NCBI GenBank assembly: GCA_044230315.1
Contig: JBGARJ010000025.1
Coordinates: 1-64,000, forward strand
Length of the DNA stretch: 64,000 nucleotides
DNA from: M3007 sp044230315
GTDB lineage: Bacteria; Bacteroidota; Bacteroidia; Chitinophagales; Saprospiraceae
Direction of reading: 5' to 3'
The notes under the pieces were generated by a model. The model made no database searches. It was not told the origin of the DNA and saw nothing but the letters and a program-made list of their open reading frames with translations. The position numbers and the translations under genes were made by a program. Below are positions 60,686-64,000 of this stretch, in pieces; position 1 is the first letter of the stretch, and each line of letters begins with the position of its first letter.

Positions 60686-61846
60686 ATGATGAAAGTATGC
60701 TCGCTCGGGTTGTTTATAGCGCTGATTTTTGGCGCGGCCTGCCTGCCGGCGCAGCCCGGCGAGGGCTTAAGGCTGCCGGCTTTGGCGTATCTGCGCCTGC
60801 ATGGGAAGGACCCACAGGCTTACCTGATCGAAACGTTCCGGAAGTACGACGTGATCCTGCTCGGTGAAGACCACCACGTCCGGCAAAACCTGCTTTTTGT
60901 CCAAGGCCTCATTCCCGCCCTGTACGCCGCCGGCGTGTATGCCATCGGCATGGAATTCGGCGCCAGCGAAGACCAGGCCGCGCTCGATTCGCTGGTCACG
61001 GCGCCCGAATACGACGAAGCGCAGGCGCGCCGGATCATGTTTCACTACAATGTGGCCTGGGCATTCCACGAATACATGGATGTGTACCGGGCGGCCTGGA
61101 CGTTCAACCGGAGCCTGCCCCCACACAGCCGGCCCTTCCGGATACTCAACCTGAGTTACGCATACAACTGGGAAGGCTTCGACGGACGGCGCAGCCCCGA
61201 AAATATGGCCACCGTATTTTACAAAGGCACTGCCGATCAATACCGCGCCGAGCTGATCGGGCGGGAAATCCTCGACAAACGGGAAAAATTGCTTGCACTC
61301 GTGGGTACGCCCCATGCATACACGCGCTATGCACAACCGGAGTTCCGGTACAACAACGACAATTTTTGCGCATACGACGACAACTGGCTGGGCAACCGCC
61401 TGTTCCGGAAATACCCCGGCCGTATCTTCAATGCGCTCCTGCACCAACCCTTCCCCAACCGCATCAACCACATGCCTTACCTGGTGTCGCCGGCTGGCGG
61501 CGCCATCGAGGCGCTGATGGCGAGAATGGGAAACAGACCGTTGGGCTTCGATCTGCTCGACACTCCCGCCGGGGCGCTGCGCGACACGAGTTACTTCAGC
61601 ATGGGTTACCCCGACTTCCGGCTTGCTCAATTCTTCGACGGCTATATCTTTCTGGCGCCGTTTGCCACCTTGCAGAGCTGTACGATCGACGAAAATTTTG
61701 TTGACGAGTCCAATATCGAAACGGCCTTGCGACAAGCGCCCGACCCCGACTGGCACGGCCGGCAACATTCGCTGGCGGAATTCCGGCAATTGATCCGCGA
61801 CATGGCCGATATTGAAAAGCGCTATGCCACCATCGGCCGCGAATGA
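60686..61846 (+). CDS. Secreted Tiki-superfamily (ChaN/EreA-like) protein
   Basis: The 386-residue protein has a signal peptide (about MMKVCSLGLFIALIFGAACLPAQ). The core starts YDVILLGEDHHVRQNLLFVQGLIPAL and AGVYAIGMEFGASEDQ, where the GExxH and GMExG motifs belong to the TraB/ChaN/erythromycin-esterase superfamily (Tiki fold). Members are metal-dependent hydrolases or haem-binding proteins. Metal ligands are likely the Glu/His of those motifs. Its stop codon overlaps (ATGA) an alternative start of the next gene, so the two are probably co-translated. Confidence 0.75.
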   Translation: MMKVCSLGLFIALIFGAACLPAQPGEGLRLPALAYLRLHGKDPQAYLIETFRKYDVILLGEDHHVRQNLLFVQGLIPALYAAGVYAIGMEFGASEDQAALDSLVTAPEYDEAQARRIMFHYNVAWAFHEYMDVYRAAWTFNRSLPPHSRPFRILNLSYAYNWEGFDGRRSPENMATVFYKGTADQYRAELIGREILDKREKLLALVGTPHAYTRYAQPEFRYNNDNFCAYDDNWLGNRLFRKYPGRIFNALLHQPFPNRINHMPYLVSPAGGAIEALMARMGNRPLGFDLLDTPAGALRDTSYFSMGYPDFRLAQFFDGYIFLAPFATLQSCTIDENFVDESNIETALRQAPDPDWHGRQHSLAEFRQLIRDMADIEKRYATIGRE

Positions 61847-61872
61847 TCACAAACCTGTTTCCCTGTAGTTTC

Positions 61873-62811
61873 ATGATGCGAATCACCCTTATACTGCTCT
61901 TTCAACTTGCCTTTTACAGTGTCGCTATAAGCCAATACGATTATGCCAAATTGGTGGAAGATGGCCGTGCCCTCGCAGCCCAGCAGCGTTTCCGGGCGGC
62001 ATTGGCCAAGTTCAGCGCCGCCCGCGAATGCGACCCGGCGCACGCTACCGACATCGACCTGGAGACTGGCCGGGTTTTTGAAGCGCTCGAACAGCAGCGC
62101 GACGAAGCCCTCATGCAAAATGCCGGCCTCCGCGATCAACTCCGGCAAACCGCCGATTCGCTTTCCGGCGAGGCCAATGCCTGGCGCCGCCGCGCCGAAA
62201 TGTTGCAGCGCAAAATACCTTTTTTCAACGGGCGCTACGCCTTTGCCGCCCAATGGCTGAATTCGGAGCTGTACAATCTTATCGATGCCAATTTGCGGCG
62301 GCTCAACAATTACGACTTTACGGAAGCCACGCCTTTCAGCATTTACACCGGTTACGCAACGGTCAGACCCTACGGCGCGAAGACGTATGCCCTGGCCGAT
62401 ACATTTGGGCAGCAATTTCCGCTTGCCACCCGTGTAGATGAATTAAATCCGGCAATTACCGCCCTGGACCTGCACTTCCAAAACCCGCATGCCGTGCCGG
62501 AGGCCGTGTGGAAACAAAGGCAATTGAAGGTATTGATCCTGGTGGGTAATACCCTGCAAGTCTTACCGCCCCAGATCGGCCAGTTGGACAGCCTGGAGGA
62601 CCTGGACCTGCGCGCGACGGGCCTGAAAAGCCTGCCGCCCGAAATCGGGCAATGCGCCGGACTGGAGGAACTTTACCTGACCGGGAATCCGCTGAAACAG
62701 CTGCCCGCTGAACTTTGCAAGCTGAGCGCGCTGCGTATTTGTCAATTTAGCACTTCGGAGGACCTGAAAGACATTCCAACTTGCCTGGACCATTTTAAAG
62801 AACGGTATTAA
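61873..62811 (+). CDS. Secreted TPR-like/leucine-rich-repeat protein
   Basis: The 312-residue protein has a signal peptide (MMRITLILLFQLAFYSVAISQ), a TPR-like helical region (YDYAKLVEDGRALAAQQRFRAALAKFSAARECDP), a linker, and about four leucine-rich repeats (LKVLILVGNTLQVLPPQIGQLDSLEDLDLRATGLKSLPPEIG...). An earlier start at 61843, which overlaps the preceding stop as ATGA, would add ten residues before the signal. It is probably a binding protein that acts with the Tiki-superfamily protein. Its stop codon shares bases with that of the convergent gene. Confidence 0.75.
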   Translation: MMRITLILLFQLAFYSVAISQYDYAKLVEDGRALAAQQRFRAALAKFSAARECDPAHATDIDLETGRVFEALEQQRDEALMQNAGLRDQLRQTADSLSGEANAWRRRAEMLQRKIPFFNGRYAFAAQWLNSELYNLIDANLRRLNNYDFTEATPFSIYTGYATVRPYGAKTYALADTFGQQFPLATRVDELNPAITALDLHFQNPHAVPEAVWKQRQLKVLILVGNTLQVLPPQIGQLDSLEDLDLRATGLKSLPPEIGQCAGLEELYLTGNPLKQLPAELCKLSALRICQFSTSEDLKDIPTCLDHFKERY

Positions 62812-63743
62812 ACCGCGTCATTGAGCAGTTTCCACAGCAGTTCCAGCCCGATGCCGCTGCTCACAAAGCGCTCCTTGCGATTGCCGGTCAGTTGCTGGGT
62901 CCAGGTGGTGCAGCCGCCGTCGGCGATGGGGTAGGGGTGGCCCCGGTATTCCCAGACGATGCCAAACTGCAGGGCCCGGTAGTATTGCTGCTGCGTTTGC
63001 GGAACCCGCTGAACCTCGATCTCCGCGTCAGGGAATTGTGCCTGCAACGCTGTGTGCATGCGGTCGAACAGGGCATTCGGGCCCTCGGCCGGATCGAGGG
63101 CCTTGAGGGTGATTTTTAGCGGCTGCTGGCCCAGGTTTTCCTGCAAAAAACCCCGGTAAAAACCGATATGACGGATCAGTGCGGCCTGTTCGAACTGAAA
63201 ATGCCCGGTGTCGCGACCGGCCGTCGTCAGGCAGAATACGCTGAAATGTTGGGAAAAGCCGGGTAGCGCCACACGAGGCGTGCGGATATGCCGGTGTTCG
63301 GTGCAGAAGTGCAGCGGCTCCGCCGGATACCCGGCATCGCGGCGCCGGCTACTGCTTTCCAGGGCCAATACATTGGTGGCGTCGGCCACCACTTCCGTGC
63401 CCCGCAGGGCCGACAACACTTTGTCCTGGTGTACCGTGCCCACCACCGAACACGTGCCCAGCGGACTTACCGGCGACAATTCCAACGGTGTGAAGCCCTG
63501 TGCTTGCGCGGTCTGCAGCCACAGCAAGGCGAAGGAGCGGAAAGCCACGGGGTCGAGAGCAGCCGGTTGCACGAAACGGTTTTGCCCGTAGGCCGCCAGC
63601 AAGGCCGCCGGGTTGCTGCGTTGTGCGCGGCGATGGAATACGTCGAGCAATATGGAGTTCAATTCCGAAAGGGGCATGCCTTCGGACAGGGTGTCGGGCA
63701 GGGTGGCGCCGGCTGCCGGCCGGCCGGGTATGAATCGGGCCAT
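62808..63743 (-). CDS. Aminoacyl-tRNA-synthetase-like protein of unknown function
   Basis: The 311-residue protein has a class II synthetase-like core: RSFALLWLQTAQAQGFTPLELSPVSPLGTCSVVG, then QDKVLSALRGTEVVADATNVLALESSSRRR (motif-2-like), and RFVSSGIGLELLWKLL (motif-3-like). It lacks an anticodon-binding domain. I do not recognise a named family; HisZ- or pyrrolysyl-like paralogues are possible relatives. It converges with the LRR gene, and the two stop codons overlap. The start at 63743 is the likeliest; the frame is open to 63869. Confidence 0.55.
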   Translation of the reverse strand: MARFIPGRPAAGATLPDTLSEGMPLSELNSILLDVFHRRAQRSNPAALLAAYGQNRFVQPAALDPVAFRSFALLWLQTAQAQGFTPLELSPVSPLGTCSVVGTVHQDKVLSALRGTEVVADATNVLALESSSRRRDAGYPAEPLHFCTEHRHIRTPRVALPGFSQHFSVFCLTTAGRDTGHFQFEQAALIRHIGFYRGFLQENLGQQPLKITLKALDPAEGPNALFDRMHTALQAQFPDAEIEVQRVPQTQQQYYRALQFGIVWEYRGHPYPIADGGCTTWTQQLTGNRKERFVSSGIGLELLWKLLNDAV

Positions 63744-63884
63744 CTGAATGGTATTTTTTATCCGAACACTGCGTTTCGGGTAATAATTCCATGCTGCAGG
63801 CTTTGGCTTCAACTCAGCAATCTGGCGTGCGGCAACGGAGAAAAAGGAGTGCCTATGCATGTCAATCACAGGGCGGCAGGTTAC

Positions 63885-64000
63885 AAAGTCCGGTACAGTT
63901 TGCTGTTGTCGAGGACGCCAGCAGCGGCATTTCGTTGAAAATCAGGCCCTAACCCCGTTGTTGGCGTCCTCGCCAACAACATCCACGAGGCTTCATTTTC
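63885..64000. mobile_element. Second copy of the 146-bp miniature element, cut by the window end
   Basis: AAAGTCCGGTA at 63885 matches the left end of the copy at 38816 (AATAGTCCGGTA). Inner segments match too: TTGCTGTTG, CGTTGAAAATCA, GCCCTAACCCCGTTGTTGG, CGTCCTCGCCAACAACA and CTTCATTTTC. The right terminal repeat lies beyond the window. Confidence 0.7.

Overview
The window is about 64 kb of fairly GC-rich chromosomal DNA from a member of the Bacteroidota, most likely of the Saprospiria/Chitinophagia type. The evidence is a Por/type IX secretion (T9SS) type A sorting domain on three secreted proteins, SprB-type repeats fused to an OmpA domain, fused SecDF, the small ribosome-linked DUF4295 protein after L28 and L33, a class-A-type serine hydrolase lipoprotein, and the Bacteroidota -7 promoter box TAnnTTTG (here usually followed by C). 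The genus assignment is inference. No rRNA, CRISPR array, prophage or transposase gene is visible. There is one tRNA, tRNA-Arg(ACG).

Layout: 0-5 kb holds the C-terminal part of a 2-oxoacid dehydrogenase E2 and two tandem DUF3857/transglutaminase-like secreted proteins. 5-11.6 kb holds a phosphohexomutase, Pcm, a DUF1361 membrane protein, a small winged-helix regulator with its membrane partner, a SpoU-type rRNA methylase, a long GGTTTCA palindromic repeat and a metal/cobalamin-receptor-like protein. 11.7-16.4 kb holds a subtilisin-like T9SS protein, tRNA-Arg, rpmB-rpmG-DUF4295, and a dockerin-like T9SS protein. 16.5-18.7 kb is an NSS sodium symporter flanked on both sides by MetS-like 47-residue subunits. 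18.9-24.1 kb holds hemD, a TMTC-like TPR glycosyltransferase, and exbB-exbD-tonB.

24.3-28.5 kb carries a cysteine-synthase-like enzyme, a second GGTTTCA palindrome, a cupin/JmjC-like oxygenase and an alpha-oxoamine synthase. I read this as a candidate sulfonolipid (capnine-type) locus. 28.7-38.6 kb is mostly housekeeping (lysS, psd, asd, an M19 dipeptidase) with small and lipoprotein genes. 38.8-45 kb holds a 146-bp miniature inverted-repeat element, secDF and a large beta-propeller T9SS protein. 45.2-48.1 kb holds a pirin and a two-gene unit: a secreted His/Cys caspase-like protein and a lipoprotein resembling a propeptide or inhibitor. 48-56 kb holds glutathione peroxidase, prfC, a membrane AAA-like protein of unusual topology, a YwaF-type protein, a 3-methyladenine glycosylase and glpK. 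56-64 kb holds a 1,498-residue propeller/SprB/OmpA adhesin, a Tiki-superfamily protein, an LRR protein, an aminoacyl-tRNA-synthetase-like protein and a second copy of the 146-bp element at the window edge.

Repeats are a striking part of the window. Two roughly 0.4-kb palindromic minisatellites sit between co-directional genes. A family of short palindromes (AGAACATGTTTGG arms) occurs at five places, three of them against stop codons. A miniature element with perfect 12-bp terminal inverted repeats occurs twice. The best candidates for undescribed biology are the caspase-like/lipoprotein pair, the duplicated MetS arrangement, the candidate sulfonolipid locus with an oxygenase in its middle, and the apparently extracytoplasmic AAA-like protein.
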